From the NCBI RefSeq assembly GCF_002119765.1, contig NZ_CP021112.1, positions 3,218,501-3,282,500 on the forward strand: a DNA stretch of 64,000 nt. Direction: 5' to 3'. This stretch comes from Pseudorhodoplanes sinuspersici. GTDB lineage: Bacteria > Pseudomonadota > Alphaproteobacteria > Rhizobiales > Xanthobacteraceae. Within the stretch, counting starts at the first letter, position 1. The number at the start of each line of letters is the position of its first letter. The notes beneath the pieces are model-generated. The model saw only the letters and a program-made list of their open reading frames with translations. It had not been told where the DNA came from and did no database searches. Positions 42,755-51,848 of this stretch are shown here, in pieces. Made by a program: the position numbers and the translations under genes.

Positions 42755-43894
42755 CTAGGTAAAGCGGCCGATGCGAAACCTGCTGAGATCGAACGAAGTC
42801 TTTCCCCTCAGCGCCAGTTCCGCCAGCGCCTGGCCGATGGCCGGCGCGAACTTGAAGCCATGTCCGGAACAGGGCGACGCAACGATGATGCGCTCCTGGC
42901 CCGGGGCGCGGTCGATCACGAAATCTTCGTCAGGCGCCATGGTGTAGAGGCAGGTCCTTGCCGACACGATTGGACCGGCGCTTGCCGGCAGGAAGCGATG
43001 GATCGGTTTCATGATGGACGCTTCATCGGCAGGCGAGACGGTGCGATCATAGCTGTCCGGGTCAACAATTTCTCCGGCATGATGATGCTTGGCGATTTTC
43101 AATCCGTCTTCGGCATGCAGCGGAAATCCGTAATGAATGCCGTCTTCGCTTTCGATCATGAAGACTGGGAACCAGCCGACCCTGAACAGATCGGGTTGCG
43201 CCGGCTTGACCCAGAGCAGCACCTGCCGGGTCGCCTGAAGCGGCAAGTTGAGACCCGGCAGCAGCGACTTTGTCCACGCGCCGGCGCTGACGATCACAGA
43301 GCCCGCTTCGAATGTGCCGCGCTCCGTTGTGACCCGGACGTTGGTGCTGAACTGTTCAATGGCAACGACACGCTCACCCGTATGAATTTCCGCCCCGGCT
43401 GCAGCGGCAAGTCTCAGATGCGCGCGGATGCCGGCTTCGGCCTGGACGAAACCGCCGTCCGGCTGAAGAACGGCAACGAAATCCTCTGGAATGCGAAAGG
43501 CCGGATAGAGCTTCATCAATTCGCGCGCAGTTAGGATTTCATGCGGAAGCTCATGCTCACGCGAGGCGGCCAATGTTCCTTTGATCAATTCCGAATCCGG
43601 GTTGCCGATTTCAGCGATGCCGGTGACAGTCATCAGGCTTTGGCCAGATTGCTGCTCGAGCTCGCGCCACATCGCCGCGGCACGACGGACAAGCGGCACA
43701 TAGGACGGATGTTCGAAATAGCCGTGACGGATGATCCGTGTCCGGCCATGTGACGATCCGCGCTCATGCCCAGGTTCGAAACGCTCAAGGCCGAGGACGC
43801 GGATATTTTGCCGGGCCAAGTTTTGTCGGGTCAGGTGGTAAAGCGCCGCGCTTCCCATCGCGCCGAGGCCAACCACGATTACGTCATGGGTCAC
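42755..43894 (-). CDS. solA: FAD-dependent N-methyl amino acid oxidase (SolA/monomeric sarcosine oxidase-like)
   Basis: 379 residues. Rossmann motif VIVVGLGAMGSAALYHL at the N-terminus, then GSSHGRTRIIRHGYFEH. A cysteine in RTCLYTMAPDEDFVID sits where the flavin is covalently bound in sarcosine oxidases; SPCSGHGFKFAPAIG follows. It would oxidise a secondary amine such as N-methyltryptophan or sarcosine to an imine and peroxide. I start at GTG 43894 because homology begins there; the open frame upstream to 44188 is low-similarity. Type 4 repeat lies 15 bases beyond its stop. Confidence 0.85.
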   Translation of the reverse strand: MTHDVIVVGLGAMGSAALYHLTRQNLARQNIRVLGLERFEPGHERGSSHGRTRIIRHGYFEHPSYVPLVRRAAAMWRELEQQSGQSLMTVTGIAEIGNPDSELIKGTLAASREHELPHEILTARELMKLYPAFRIPEDFVAVLQPDGGFVQAEAGIRAHLRLAAAAGAEIHTGERVVAIEQFSTNVRVTTERGTFEAGSVIVSAGAWTKSLLPGLNLPLQATRQVLLWVKPAQPDLFRVGWFPVFMIESEDGIHYGFPLHAEDGLKIAKHHHAGEIVDPDSYDRTVSPADEASIMKPIHRFLPASAGPIVSARTCLYTMAPDEDFVIDRAPGQERIIVASPCSGHGFKFAPAIGQALAELALRGKTSFDLSRFRIGRFT

Positions 43895-44393
43895 GTTCTG
43901 AATTTTCCATATGTCTATTGCGACAAACGCTAGCATGAGGGCAGCGGCGAGATCAGCCGCAGGGCTATGGCGGTTGTGGATTGTAGTGCGACCGTTCCCG
44001 CGAGCAGTGCAGATCAGTTTATGCAATCTGCATCCGGGGCAGACAGAGGCGCAGAACAGCCGCGATGCATTTTGCCGTACTTGCGGGCCTTCAAACGCTC
44101 GCAGTGCCCGCTCCGGCTCGAACAACCGGACTTCTAGGAGCATGAACACGGCGCCAAGACGGGCCCCGGCCGCCCCGAAAAAGCCCACTCCGCGATGACT
44201 CTTGCCGTTAATAGGAATATTTTCACGTGAAACATCGCCGCCGCTCTTCTCGGGTGGGCGCGCATATTCCTCTGCCGGTGCTCTGTGGCTCGCTTTCAGG
44301 AATGGATGGGAACTTTAAGGGAGAGATGAGGCCGCAGCCGTTTCGCTCCAACAATTGCCAATGCCGCGGCCTTCCAGCACAAATATAATTCCG
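43895..44393. other. Intergenic region, about 500 bases, divergent genes
   Basis: No reliable gene. Leftward it should hold the solA-like promoter, rightward the extensin-like promoter. The only notable element is the parS-like palindrome at 44219-44234. Confidence 0.6.
44219..44234. promoter_or_regulatory. Candidate ParB-binding site (parS)
   Basis: ATTTTCACGTGAAACA differs from the parS consensus TGTTTCACGTGAAACA at only the first two bases, with a perfect 12-base central palindrome. Such sites seed ParB loading near the chromosome origin. parAB genes are not in the window. Confidence 0.5.
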
Positions 44394-45290
44394 ATGGGGG
44401 CAATAACGCGCGTGCGACGTCTGTTCTTTCAACACCTGTTTGTCCAACACCTGTTTGTCGTTGTGACGGTTCTGACATGCGCGGCGGCTCCCGCGTTCGC
44501 GCGAGAGAAAGCCCTGCCGAAATCCAAGCCTGCAGCAGCGCCGCCGACTGCGCCCGCGCAACTGTCACCGGCCGCTGCCGCGTCGGCGACAGAACGCAAA
44601 CACGGTCCCGTCGTCCCGATGGAAGAATTCGCGGCGGAGTCTGATCCGAGCACGACGTCCAGGGTAGCGGACAGCAAACCGGAAGAGCCTTCGGCCTGCT
44701 ATACGCGCATCGCCGATCGTATCGCGGTGATCCAGTCACTGGCGGAACTGGCCGGGCCGGGGGATTGTGGCGCGACCGATGTGGTGAAGCTCGAAGCCGT
44801 CATCATGCCGGACAAGTCCAGGGTGACGCTCACGCCGCCTGCGACGCTTCGCTGCACGATGGCGGAAGTGGTGGCAACCTGGGTCCGAGAAGACCTGACG
44901 GCTTCTGTCGCGGCGCTCGGTTCGGCCATTCGCAATCTCGACAATTATGCGTCCTACGATTGCCGCGGCCGGAACCGCATTGCTGGCGCCAAAATCAGCG
45001 AGCATGGCATGGCCAATGCGATCGATGTCCGCGGTATTCACCTCGCCAACGGGAAATTCGCCGGGTTCACGGATCGCAATTTCGCCTTTGATTTCCGCGA
45101 GACCGTCCGCAAGCAGACCTGTGCCCGTTTTACGACGGTTCTTGGCCCAGGCTCCGATGGCCATCATGAAACCCATATTCACGTCGATCTGGCAGAGCGG
45201 CGCGGCGGTTACCGGCTGTGCCAGTGGAATGTGTTGGCTGCGGTTGACGAGGTTCCACTGCCGCGTCCGCGGCCCCAGGAAGCCCCGTGA
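44394..45290 (+). CDS. Extensin-like family protein
   Basis: About 298 residues. An N-terminal export signal ends near APAFAREK; a Pro/Ala-rich linker (about 40-80) follows. The C-terminal extensin-like domain (about 100-290) carries CYTRIADR, LRCTMAEVVATWV, ISEHGMANAIDVRGI and HHETHIHVDLA, with histidines arranged like a zinc peptidase site. It is probably periplasmic or envelope-associated and may act on peptidoglycan. The start could be ATG 44355, 44394 or GTG 44412. A 15-base tandem duplication lies inside the signal peptide code. Confidence 0.82.
   Translation: MGAITRVRRLFFQHLFVQHLFVVVTVLTCAAAPAFAREKALPKSKPAAAPPTAPAQLSPAAAASATERKHGPVVPMEEFAAESDPSTTSRVADSKPEEPSACYTRIADRIAVIQSLAELAGPGDCGATDVVKLEAVIMPDKSRVTLTPPATLRCTMAEVVATWVREDLTASVAALGSAIRNLDNYASYDCRGRNRIAGAKISEHGMANAIDVRGIHLANGKFAGFTDRNFAFDFRETVRKQTCARFTTVLGPGSDGHHETHIHVDLAERRGGYRLCQWNVLAAVDEVPLPRPRPQEAP
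44430..44459 (+). repeat. 15-base tandem duplication in signal peptide code
   Basis: CAACACCTGTTTGTC occurs twice back to back (44430-44444, 44445-44459). In frame it encodes a repeated QHLFV block in the hydrophobic export segment, so it changes signal length by five residues without a frameshift. Confidence 0.85.
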
Positions 45291-45384
45291 AAATGCTTGG
45301 TAAGCATAGAGTTTTTGCGCGATGTCCCGGACTTTTGATGATCGTGTGAACCGTCCCTTCATCGCGATGGTGTAAACGCCCCCC

Positions 45385-46311
45385 ATGAAGCCCGTCCGTC
45401 CTGCCGACCTATTGCCGGCCGAGGAGCCGCCTGCGCGCACCGGTATCAGCCGGCGGTCGCTGCTGCTGGGCGGCGTCGGACTTGTCACTGTGTCAGGATC
45501 TGCGGTTGCGGGCTATTCAGGCGCCGAGGCGGCGATGATGCTGGGGGTGACCCGTTATCGGCTCACCCCCCGTGGCTGGCCCGCCGGCTTGAAACTCAGT
45601 GTGACTGTCATTGCCGATATCCATGCCGGCGGACCGAATATGGGCGCTGCGCGCATCAACGAAATCGTCGAGGTCGCCAACAATCTGAATTCGGACATTG
45701 TCCTGTTGCTTGGCGATTACATCGCGACACACCGGTTCGTGACGGAGGTGGTGCCTGCCGCTGTGTGGTCGGCGGAGCTGGCGCGGCTCAAGGCACCGCT
45801 TGGTGTGCACGCGATCCTCGGCAATCACGACTGGTGGTTTCACCTGTCGCAGATCCGGCAGGCCCTGGCGCAAGCCAAGATCCCTGTCATGGAAAACACC
45901 GCCGTCCTGCTGGGCGAAGGGCAGTCACGCTTCTGGCTGGCCGGGCTGGGCGATCAGATCGCGCATTACATTTCGCCGGGTCGATTCAGGGGCGTCGACG
46001 ATCTGCCAAAAACCATGGCGCAAATCAAAACCGACGATCCGGTTCTGTTGATGGTCCACGAGCCGGATATCTTCGTGGATGTACCTGATCGTGTGTCGCT
46101 GACGCTGGCCGGACACACGCATGGCGGCCAGGTCCGTGTGCCGTTCATCTGGCCGCGCTTTGTCCCGTCCATGTATGGCGCCCGTTTCGCCTACGGGCAT
46201 ATCTCGGAAGGTGGCCGCGACATGATCGTCTCAGGCGGCCTTGGCACTAGCGGTCTACCGATCCGGCTCGGCGTGCCGCCGGAAATCGTGCGCGTCGATC
46301 TGGGTGGGTAG
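45385..46311 (+). CDS. Tat-exported metallophosphoesterase
   Basis: 308 residues. Motifs in order: VIADIHAGG, LLGDYIA, ILGNHDWW, MVHEPD, and AGHTHGGQV, which form a two-metal phosphoesterase site. The N-terminus carries a twin-arginine motif (ISRRSLLLGGVGL) followed by a hydrophobic segment, so folded export or membrane anchoring by the Tat route is likely. Relatives include UDP-2,3-diacylglucosamine hydrolase-like and YkuE-type enzymes; substrate unknown. A terminator follows at 46345-46371. Confidence 0.88.
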   Translation: MKPVRPADLLPAEEPPARTGISRRSLLLGGVGLVTVSGSAVAGYSGAEAAMMLGVTRYRLTPRGWPAGLKLSVTVIADIHAGGPNMGAARINEIVEVANNLNSDIVLLLGDYIATHRFVTEVVPAAVWSAELARLKAPLGVHAILGNHDWWFHLSQIRQALAQAKIPVMENTAVLLGEGQSRFWLAGLGDQIAHYISPGRFRGVDDLPKTMAQIKTDDPVLLMVHEPDIFVDVPDRVSLTLAGHTHGGQVRVPFIWPRFVPSMYGARFAYGHISEGGRDMIVSGGLGTSGLPIRLGVPPEIVRVDLGG

Positions 46312-46344
46312 ATCGGCTTTCGTCGCCAGTTAGCGCCCAAATAA

Positions 46345-46371
46345 AAACGGCGCCAAAAAATGGCGCCGTTT
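46345..46371. terminator. Bidirectional rho-independent terminator
   Basis: A perfect 11-base stem AAACGGCGCCA / TGGCGCCGTTT with a 5-base A loop between two convergent genes. On the reverse strand it is followed by TTTTTATTT, a strong tail for the L,D-transpeptidase gene; on the forward strand the T run is short. Confidence 0.88.
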
Positions 46372-46391
46372 GCCAAACTTGGAACTCGACT

Positions 46392-47075
46392 TTACTGGAT
46401 CGAAAAGCGATCCGGCATGCCGAAGGCCACCTGAGGATTGGTCGGGGAATCGCCCTGTTTCGGCGCCAGCACCACAACCACCGTGTTTTCCTTCACCCGC
46501 CCATAGAGGTCGATAACATCCTCGTTGGTCATGCGGATGCAGCCGGACGACACCGAGGCGCCGATATATTCAGGCTGGTTGGTGCCATGGATCCGGTACA
46601 ACGTGTCCTTGCCGCCTGTGTAAAGGTAGAGCGCGCGTGCGCCGAGCGGGTTATGCGGGCCGGGGCCGACGACGTTCGGGATACTTGGCCCAAGCCGTTC
46701 CTTGATCGCTGCGGTCGGCACCCAGGTCGGCCATTCGGCCTTGCGGCCGACCTTGGCGATGCCCGAGAAGGCAAGCGCCTCTTCACCAACGGTAATGCCG
46801 TAACGGATCGCCTTACCTTCCGGGAGCACGTAGTAAAGGAAGCGGGAGTCGCTATCGACCACGATCGAACCCGGAGATTCCTTGCGATGATAGGTGACGA
46901 TGTGCCGCCGATACGGCTCCGGAATCGTCGCCTTGGCGTAAGGCACTTTGGACAGCAGTTCGCGATCGCGCGGCTTGAAGTTCGCCTCTGAGGCAGGTTC
47001 CAGCGTCGCCGTCGAGAGCGTGCCGACGCAGCCCGAAACGCTAAGCCCGACCAAGAGAAGCGCTAACAGGCGCAT
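46392..47075 (-). CDS. L,D-transpeptidase (YkuD family), lipoprotein
   Basis: 227 residues. The signal ends in the lipobox SVSGC, so a lipidated N-terminus is predicted. The YkuD catalytic motif is HGTNQPEYIGASVSSGCIRM, with the nucleophile cysteine and conserved His. It would make 3-3 cross-links or tether proteins to peptidoglycan in the periplasm. Alphaproteobacteria often carry many such enzymes. It is convergent with the phosphoesterase gene and ends at a strong terminator. Confidence 0.9.
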   Translation of the reverse strand: MRLLALLLVGLSVSGCVGTLSTATLEPASEANFKPRDRELLSKVPYAKATIPEPYRRHIVTYHRKESPGSIVVDSDSRFLYYVLPEGKAIRYGITVGEEALAFSGIAKVGRKAEWPTWVPTAAIKERLGPSIPNVVGPGPHNPLGARALYLYTGGKDTLYRIHGTNQPEYIGASVSSGCIRMTNEDVIDLYGRVKENTVVVVLAPKQGDSPTNPQVAFGMPDRFSIQ

Positions 47076-47466
47076 CGCCTAAATTCCCTATTTTTGCGCC
47101 GCACCGGGCGAAGATTCTTAAGGACCATATCCGAAAGAATTGCGAATCATCCAGCGGGTAAGCCCGTCCTCGCGATTGGTCCTGTGAAGGTGTTGCCTGA
47201 AAGCCGCAACTCTTCCGAGTGCCAAAGACCGTGATGCCGATTGGGCTTGTGCGAATAATCTCACCAACCCGTTAAACGACGGTTTACCGTATCCGGTGGA
47301 GACGTACCGGCAAAGCGCAATGAACGTCCGCGCGCGCCCGATCACTAAAGTTTGTGGCGGATGCCATCAAGTCTCACGATTGAAGCCCAATTCCGCCTCA
47401 CTGGAACCCAATCTCGGAGTCACATTCCACGCGTGGGATGAAATGCCGTCCAATAAGGAGGATACG
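47076..47466. other. Intergenic region, 391 bases
   Basis: No gene or clear repeat seen. An open frame runs from 47296 but has no ribosome site before 47467 and no recognisable content. It should hold promoters for the L,D-transpeptidase gene and the small gene at 47467. Confidence 0.5.
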
Positions 47467-47643
47467 ATGAATACCGCCAAGGCTTCTGGCCAGTCGCCTG
47501 AAAGCCGGCAAACCGAGGCCAGCCTCGACCGCCGATACGGCCGAATTGCAATTTCAGCCGTCGTCGCAACGTTACCTTATCGCAATCGCAGCGAAGCGAA
47601 AAAACAGGCCTATGTGCCGGTAGAGGCTCGCGAGACTGATTGA
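47467..47643 (+). CDS. Small hypothetical protein (58 residues)
   Basis: A strong AAGGAGG lies 6 bases before ATG 47467, which makes this start much more convincing than the longer in-frame start at 47296. The product has a polar N-terminus (NTAKASGQSPESRQTEAS), a short hydrophobic stretch (IAISAVVATLPY) and a charged C-terminus. It is too short for a domain call. It lies 110 bases before corA in the same direction. It could be a small regulator or envelope peptide; I do not recognise it. Confidence 0.5.
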   Translation: MNTAKASGQSPESRQTEASLDRRYGRIAISAVVATLPYRNRSEAKKQAYVPVEARETD

Positions 47644-47753
47644 GCCGCGCCCCGCAGCGCTGTGTGCGGGGGCTAATAATGACTTGAAGTCAGCACGGTA
47701 CCTCGCCATGACTTCCGCCGCGCTGCGGTCGCTCCGCAGACGGCGGAGGCAGC

Positions 47754-48743
47754 ATGCTGACTGTTTACGTTCTGCGAGGCACGGCTCTCGAGCCACGGAT
47801 TCTGGAAGGCGAGAAGGGCCTGCCTGCAGGGCTGCCAGAGGCAGCCATCTGGCTCGATCTCCTCAACCCGACCCTTGAAGAAGACCGCTTGGTGGAAAAA
47901 CTGGTTGGGGCTGCAATCCCGACCCGCGAGGAAATGCAGGAAATCGAGATTTCCAGCCGTCTCTATATCGAGAATGGTGCGCGCTACATGACTGCGACGT
48001 TGATGTCGCAATCGGATACGCCGTCTCCCGTCACCACGCCGGTTTCGTTTATTCTGGCAGGGCAGCGCCTGGTCACGGTGCGCTATGACGAGCCACGCCC
48101 ATTCGCGATGACGCGCCATAAGCTTGGCCGCGCCTGTCCGTCCAATGTCACCGGGCAGACGGTGCTGATGGATTTGCTGGATGCCGTCATCGATCGCAAC
48201 GCCGATATTCTTGAGCGCATCGGCATGGAGGTCGATCAGGTCTCGCAGAAGGTGTTCGAGACGCGCCGCAGCCGCGGTGGTTCGTCCCGCGTTTATCAGG
48301 GCATTTTGTACACGATCGGCCGAAAGGGCGATCTCACATCCAAAGTTCGTGAGAGCCTCGTCTCGATCGGCCGTCTGGTGCTGTTTCTCGCCCAAGAGGG
48401 AGAGGACATGCGCTGGTCGAAGGAAATGCGCGCGCAACTCAAGACGATGCAGCGAGATACCCAGTCGCTGTCGGACCATACGACTTATCTGACCAACAGC
48501 ATCACCTTCTTGCTTGACGCTATGCTGGGTCTCGTCAGCATTGAACAGAACAATATCATCAAGCTGTTTTCGGTTGTCGCAGTCGTGATGATGCCGCCGA
48601 CTCTTGTGGCCTCGATCTACGGCATGAACTTCGAGTTCATGCCGGAGCTGAAATGGGCGGCCGGCTATCCGCTCGCGCTGATCGCGATGGTTATATCGTC
48701 CGTGGTGCCTTATCTCTATTTCAAGTGGAAGAAGTGGCTTTAA
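47754..48743 (+). CDS. corA: CorA-family magnesium transporter
   Basis: 329 residues. A large cytoplasmic N-terminal domain (about 1-255) contains long acidic and basic helices. Two membrane helices at the C-terminus follow; the signature GMN is in SIYGMNFEFMPEL, then a basic end (YFKWKKWL). It forms a pentameric Mg2+ (or Co2+) channel in the inner membrane. The start MLTVYVLRG is standard. Its last 4 bases overlap the end of the convergent AraC gene. Confidence 0.92.
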   Translation: MLTVYVLRGTALEPRILEGEKGLPAGLPEAAIWLDLLNPTLEEDRLVEKLVGAAIPTREEMQEIEISSRLYIENGARYMTATLMSQSDTPSPVTTPVSFILAGQRLVTVRYDEPRPFAMTRHKLGRACPSNVTGQTVLMDLLDAVIDRNADILERIGMEVDQVSQKVFETRRSRGGSSRVYQGILYTIGRKGDLTSKVRESLVSIGRLVLFLAQEGEDMRWSKEMRAQLKTMQRDTQSLSDHTTYLTNSITFLLDAMLGLVSIEQNNIIKLFSVVAVVMMPPTLVASIYGMNFEFMPELKWAAGYPLALIAMVISSVVPYLYFKWKKWL

Positions 48744-49546
48744 AAGAGCTGCTTGTTTCCTACCCTCGTTGCATTCCGCACATACTCGCCTGGTGTCACG
48801 CCAAATGTTCGTCGGAACAGCGCGATGAACGCGCTGATGCTGTCATAGCCAAGATCGAGCGCGACGCTCGTCACCGGCGTGTTTTCCGTCAGCATCTCGA
48901 GCGATCGCAACAAGCGCGCGCGTTGACGCCATGCGGTGAAGGTGAAGCCGGTCTCCGATACGAAACGGCGGCTGAGGGTTCGCGTGGCGACACCCGCCCA
49001 TGATGCCCACGCGTGGAGATCGCGATCGTCTTCTGGGTGTTCGGCTAAGGCGTTTGCAATTCGTAATAAACGCGGATCGCGCGGCATCGGCAGACCCAAG
49101 CTCTCCGCGGGAAGCGTCCGGATCTCGTTGAGGATGACCTGTGCGAGAGGCAGACGTATGTCGTCCAGCGGCTGGCCTTTCCACTGCGCCATGCGCAATA
49201 CCGCTTCTCGCAGCAGGCCGGATGTTCGCATGGTCACAGGCCGATCGGGCAGGTCCCGGCAAATCGACGGCCGGATATAGACACACCAGCCGTCAAAGGG
49301 ACCGTGCGACCGGCCCGAATGGACCTGATGCGGCGGGATCCAGACAGCGTGCACGGCTGGCACAACCCACTGCCCTGTCTCGGTGCCAAGCGTGAGCAGG
49401 CCGCGCCACGCGCCGGCCAATTGCCCGTAAGCATGGCTGTGGCTTTCGGCGACCAGAGAGTCGGGCTCGCCATGTGCCACCGCGATCAGCAGGGGCCGTT
49501 CTTCTTCTGTATCTGCATCAAACGGGCTTTCGGGCGGACCAGCCAT
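48740..49546 (-). CDS. AraC-family transcriptional regulator
   Basis: 268 residues. The N-terminal cupin-like sensor has HSHAYGQLAG and WIPPHQVHSG. The C-terminal double helix-turn-helix (about 165-260) includes WASWAGVATRTLSRRFVSETG and SVALDLGYDSISAFIALFRRTFG, the AraC hallmark. It is divergent from the PPOX gene (start 49691), with 144 bases between, and is the obvious candidate to regulate it. The ligand is unknown. Confidence 0.9.
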   Translation of the reverse strand: MAGPPESPFDADTEEERPLLIAVAHGEPDSLVAESHSHAYGQLAGAWRGLLTLGTETGQWVVPAVHAVWIPPHQVHSGRSHGPFDGWCVYIRPSICRDLPDRPVTMRTSGLLREAVLRMAQWKGQPLDDIRLPLAQVILNEIRTLPAESLGLPMPRDPRLLRIANALAEHPEDDRDLHAWASWAGVATRTLSRRFVSETGFTFTAWRQRARLLRSLEMLTENTPVTSVALDLGYDSISAFIALFRRTFGVTPGEYVRNATRVGNKQLF

Positions 49547-49690
49547 GGCATCTTCGCGTTATCGAATGGCATTGTTAGCTTAGCAGCGCCAATAGATCCC
49601 CGCTACGTGTGACACCGCCGTATCGCCCTGCTGACGCTTGGTCGTTGTCGAAATCAGGCCCGACGCTCCGGGCCGTTGTGGAGTCCCATC

Positions 49691-50320
49691 ATGAGCCAAG
49701 CTCAGCCAGATATCCTTTCCGATCCCGCCGAACTGGATCGGCTCTATGCACCGCCGTCCCCGATGATCCAGAAAGCGGTGACGCGGGAACTTTTGGATTT
49801 TCACCGGGCCTATTTGCGTGTTGCGTCGTTCTTCTGCTTGGCGACTGGCAGCGACCGCGGACTGGATGCAACGCCGCGCGGCGGCCAGGCGGGCTTTGTG
49901 CGTGTACTCGACGAACGAACCGTGGCTTTTGCCGACTGGCCCGGAAATAACCGCATCGAGTCGCTCCGCAACCTGCTCAAGGACGACCACGCCGGTTTGT
50001 TGTTCCTGTTTCCGGGGCTGGACGTCTTTCTGCGCATCAATGGTCGTGCGCATATATCCACCACGCCCGGTCTCCTTGCCGATCTGGCGGAAGGGCAGCG
50101 CCAGCCCAAATGCGCAATCGTCGTCGTGGTGGAGGAGGTGCTGTTTCATTGCGGCAAGGCCATCAACCGCGCCAAGCTTTGGGATCCGGCGAGCCGGATC
50201 GACCGAAAGACGTTGCCTAGTGTCGGAACGATGTTGGCCGCGCTCGCGGAGCTGAAGGATGTATCGCCGGACGCGCTGGACGCGCATTACGACCATTCAG
50301 TCAAGACTGAGCTCTATTGA
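49691..50320 (+). CDS. Pyridoxamine 5'-phosphate oxidase-fold FMN protein
   Basis: About 209 residues of the PPOX/MSMEG_1061-like family, a split-barrel flavin-binding fold. RVASFFCLATGSDRGLDATPRGG, FADWPGNNRIESLRNLLKD and the FLFPGLDVFLRINGRA strand match FMN-binding families. The start at ATG 49691 has GGAG 7 bases upstream. It probably reduces an oxidised or nitro compound. It is divergent from the AraC gene and convergent with an SDR gene 5 bases away, so it may be its regulatory target. Confidence 0.84.
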   Translation: MSQAQPDILSDPAELDRLYAPPSPMIQKAVTRELLDFHRAYLRVASFFCLATGSDRGLDATPRGGQAGFVRVLDERTVAFADWPGNNRIESLRNLLKDDHAGLLFLFPGLDVFLRINGRAHISTTPGLLADLAEGQRQPKCAIVVVVEEVLFHCGKAINRAKLWDPASRIDRKTLPSVGTMLAALAELKDVSPDALDAHYDHSVKTELY

Positions 50321-50325
50321 TCTAA

Positions 50326-51081
50326 TCAGACGTGCTGGCCGCCGTTGATGTGAATCTCGGCACCATGCACGTATGACGACGTCTCCGTGCACAGCACGTA
50401 AATGATCTTCGCGACTTCGTCCGGGGTACCAAGGCGGTGCATCGGGATCTGCTGTTCGACAATCTTTTCCGTTCCCGGCGACAGGATCGCCGTGTCAATT
50501 TCTCCCGGTGCGATGGCATTCACCCGAATGCCGAGCGGGCCGAAATCGGCAGCCATTTCCCGCGTGAGCGATGCCAGGGCGGCCTTGGAAGTTGCGTAAG
50601 CCGCGCCGGCGAAAGGATGCACACGCGAGCCGGCAATCGAGGTCACATTCACCACCGAGCCATGCCCGACTTTCAACTGATCAATCAGGCCGCGCGCCAG
50701 CATGATCGGTGCGAAGAAATTCACCTGAAAGACATGCTGCCAGACCTTGATATCGGTGCCGATTGCGCTCAGCCGCTTGCCGCCCTCGGCCTTCGGCGAA
50801 ATCGCGGCGTTGTTCACCAGCGCATTCAGTTGCCCGTCGGGCAGCCGCCGTTTGATCTCTTCAATTGCTTCGGCGGTATTTTCAGGGCTGCTGAGGTCGA
50901 CCTGGATGTGATCTTCGGGACCTGCTTCCCACGGACAGTTTTCTGGAAACGGATGACGCGAGCAGGTGATCACCCGCCAGCCCGCGGCCGAAAAGCGTTT
51001 CACCGTCGCATGCCCAATGCCACGGCTGGCGCCGGTCAGTAGCAGCGTGCGGCGTGGGCCGTTATCGGACGACGGGGGCAT
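50326..51081 (-). CDS. Short-chain dehydrogenase/reductase (SDR)
   Basis: 251 residues. Motifs: TGASRGIGHA (cofactor binding), NNAAIS, SVVNVTSIAGS (catalytic Ser), YATSKAA (YxxxK). The C-terminal INGGQHV is typical of the classical SDR family. It would oxidise an alcohol or reduce a ketone with NAD(P)(H); the substrate is unknown. I start at ATG 51081, preceded by AGGA at about 7 bases; a GTG at 51102 is in frame upstream. Confidence 0.87.
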   Translation of the reverse strand: MPPSSDNGPRRTLLLTGASRGIGHATVKRFSAAGWRVITCSRHPFPENCPWEAGPEDHIQVDLSSPENTAEAIEEIKRRLPDGQLNALVNNAAISPKAEGGKRLSAIGTDIKVWQHVFQVNFFAPIMLARGLIDQLKVGHGSVVNVTSIAGSRVHPFAGAAYATSKAALASLTREMAADFGPLGIRVNAIAPGEIDTAILSPGTEKIVEQQIPMHRLGTPDEVAKIIYVLCTETSSYVHGAEIHINGGQHV

Positions 51082-51139
51082 TCGTTGATCCTGCTGGGGC
51101 ACTCAAAAGCGTCTGCAAATTAGCTCAAGGCAAATAAGC

Positions 51140-51781
51140 TCACGGATAGAGGCGCGTCTTTGTCCACGTTTTATTGTCTCCGGATTGCGCGAAGACAATG
51201 CGATCGTGCAGCCGGAACGGGCGATCGTGCCAAAACTCGAGTGATATAGGAACGACGCGAAACCCGGACCAGAAAGGCGGTCTTGGAATTGTTCCAAGCG
51301 GATAGCGCGCAGTGACTTGCGCAACGGCTTTTTCGAATGCGAGCCGGCTTTCAAGCGGCGCCGATTGCTTGCTGGCCCAGGCACCGATCTGCGCAAGGCG
51401 TGGGCGCGTCGCGAAGTAGGCGTCGGCCTCTGCGTCGGTCACAGGCTCGACATGGCCGCGGATGCGAACCTGACGGCGGAGTGATTTCCAGTGGAAAAGA
51501 AGGGCGGCCTCCGGCCGTTCCTTCAGTTCGCGTGCCTTGGCGCTGTCCAGGTTTGTGTAAAACACGAAGCCCTGGCTATCGAAGCCCTTGAGCAGCACCA
51601 TGCGCACGTCCGGAAATCCGTCGGAGCCCGCGGTCGCGATCGCCATGGCATTGGGATCATTGGGTTCGGATTGCGTTGCTTCTTTCAGCCATGCCGCGAA
51701 CAGCGCCAAAGGCTCAGAGCTTTCTGTGAAATCACCGTTCCTTAACGGTTCTGACTGTTGAATGGCTGGTGTATCTGTCAT
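51140..51781 (-). CDS. pdxH: Pyridoxine/pyridoxamine 5'-phosphate oxidase
   Basis: 213 residues, usual PdxH length. It converts pyridoxine or pyridoxamine phosphate to pyridoxal phosphate using FMN and oxygen. Landmarks: [45 protein letters not shown], and the C-terminal RLHDRIVF and WTKTRLYP, which close the active site. The ATG at 51781 gives MTDTPAIQQ; the longer open frame upstream adds only a basic non-conserved leader. It is divergent from the surface-protein gene at 51849. Confidence 0.93.
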   Translation of the reverse strand: MTDTPAIQQSEPLRNGDFTESSEPLALFAAWLKEATQSEPNDPNAMAIATAGSDGFPDVRMVLLKGFDSQGFVFYTNLDSAKARELKERPEAALLFHWKSLRRQVRIRGHVEPVTDAEADAYFATRPRLAQIGAWASKQSAPLESRLAFEKAVAQVTARYPLGTIPRPPFWSGFRVVPISLEFWHDRPFRLHDRIVFAQSGDNKTWTKTRLYP

Positions 51782-51848
51782 GTGTCTGGGGAGCCGAGTG
51801 ACCGGCCTGTTCTCGCGTTTTACCGTCGGGCAGATCGTATATAGGCGA

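Noticed and set aside
42755-44188. 477-residue form of the sarcosine-oxidase-like protein
   Set aside because: The first 98 codons have no similarity to the family and would precede the Rossmann start; GTG 43894 fits the normal length.
47296-47466. Longer N-terminus for the 58-residue gene
   Set aside because: No ribosome site, atypical composition, and a strong AAGGAGG precedes the internal ATG at 47467.
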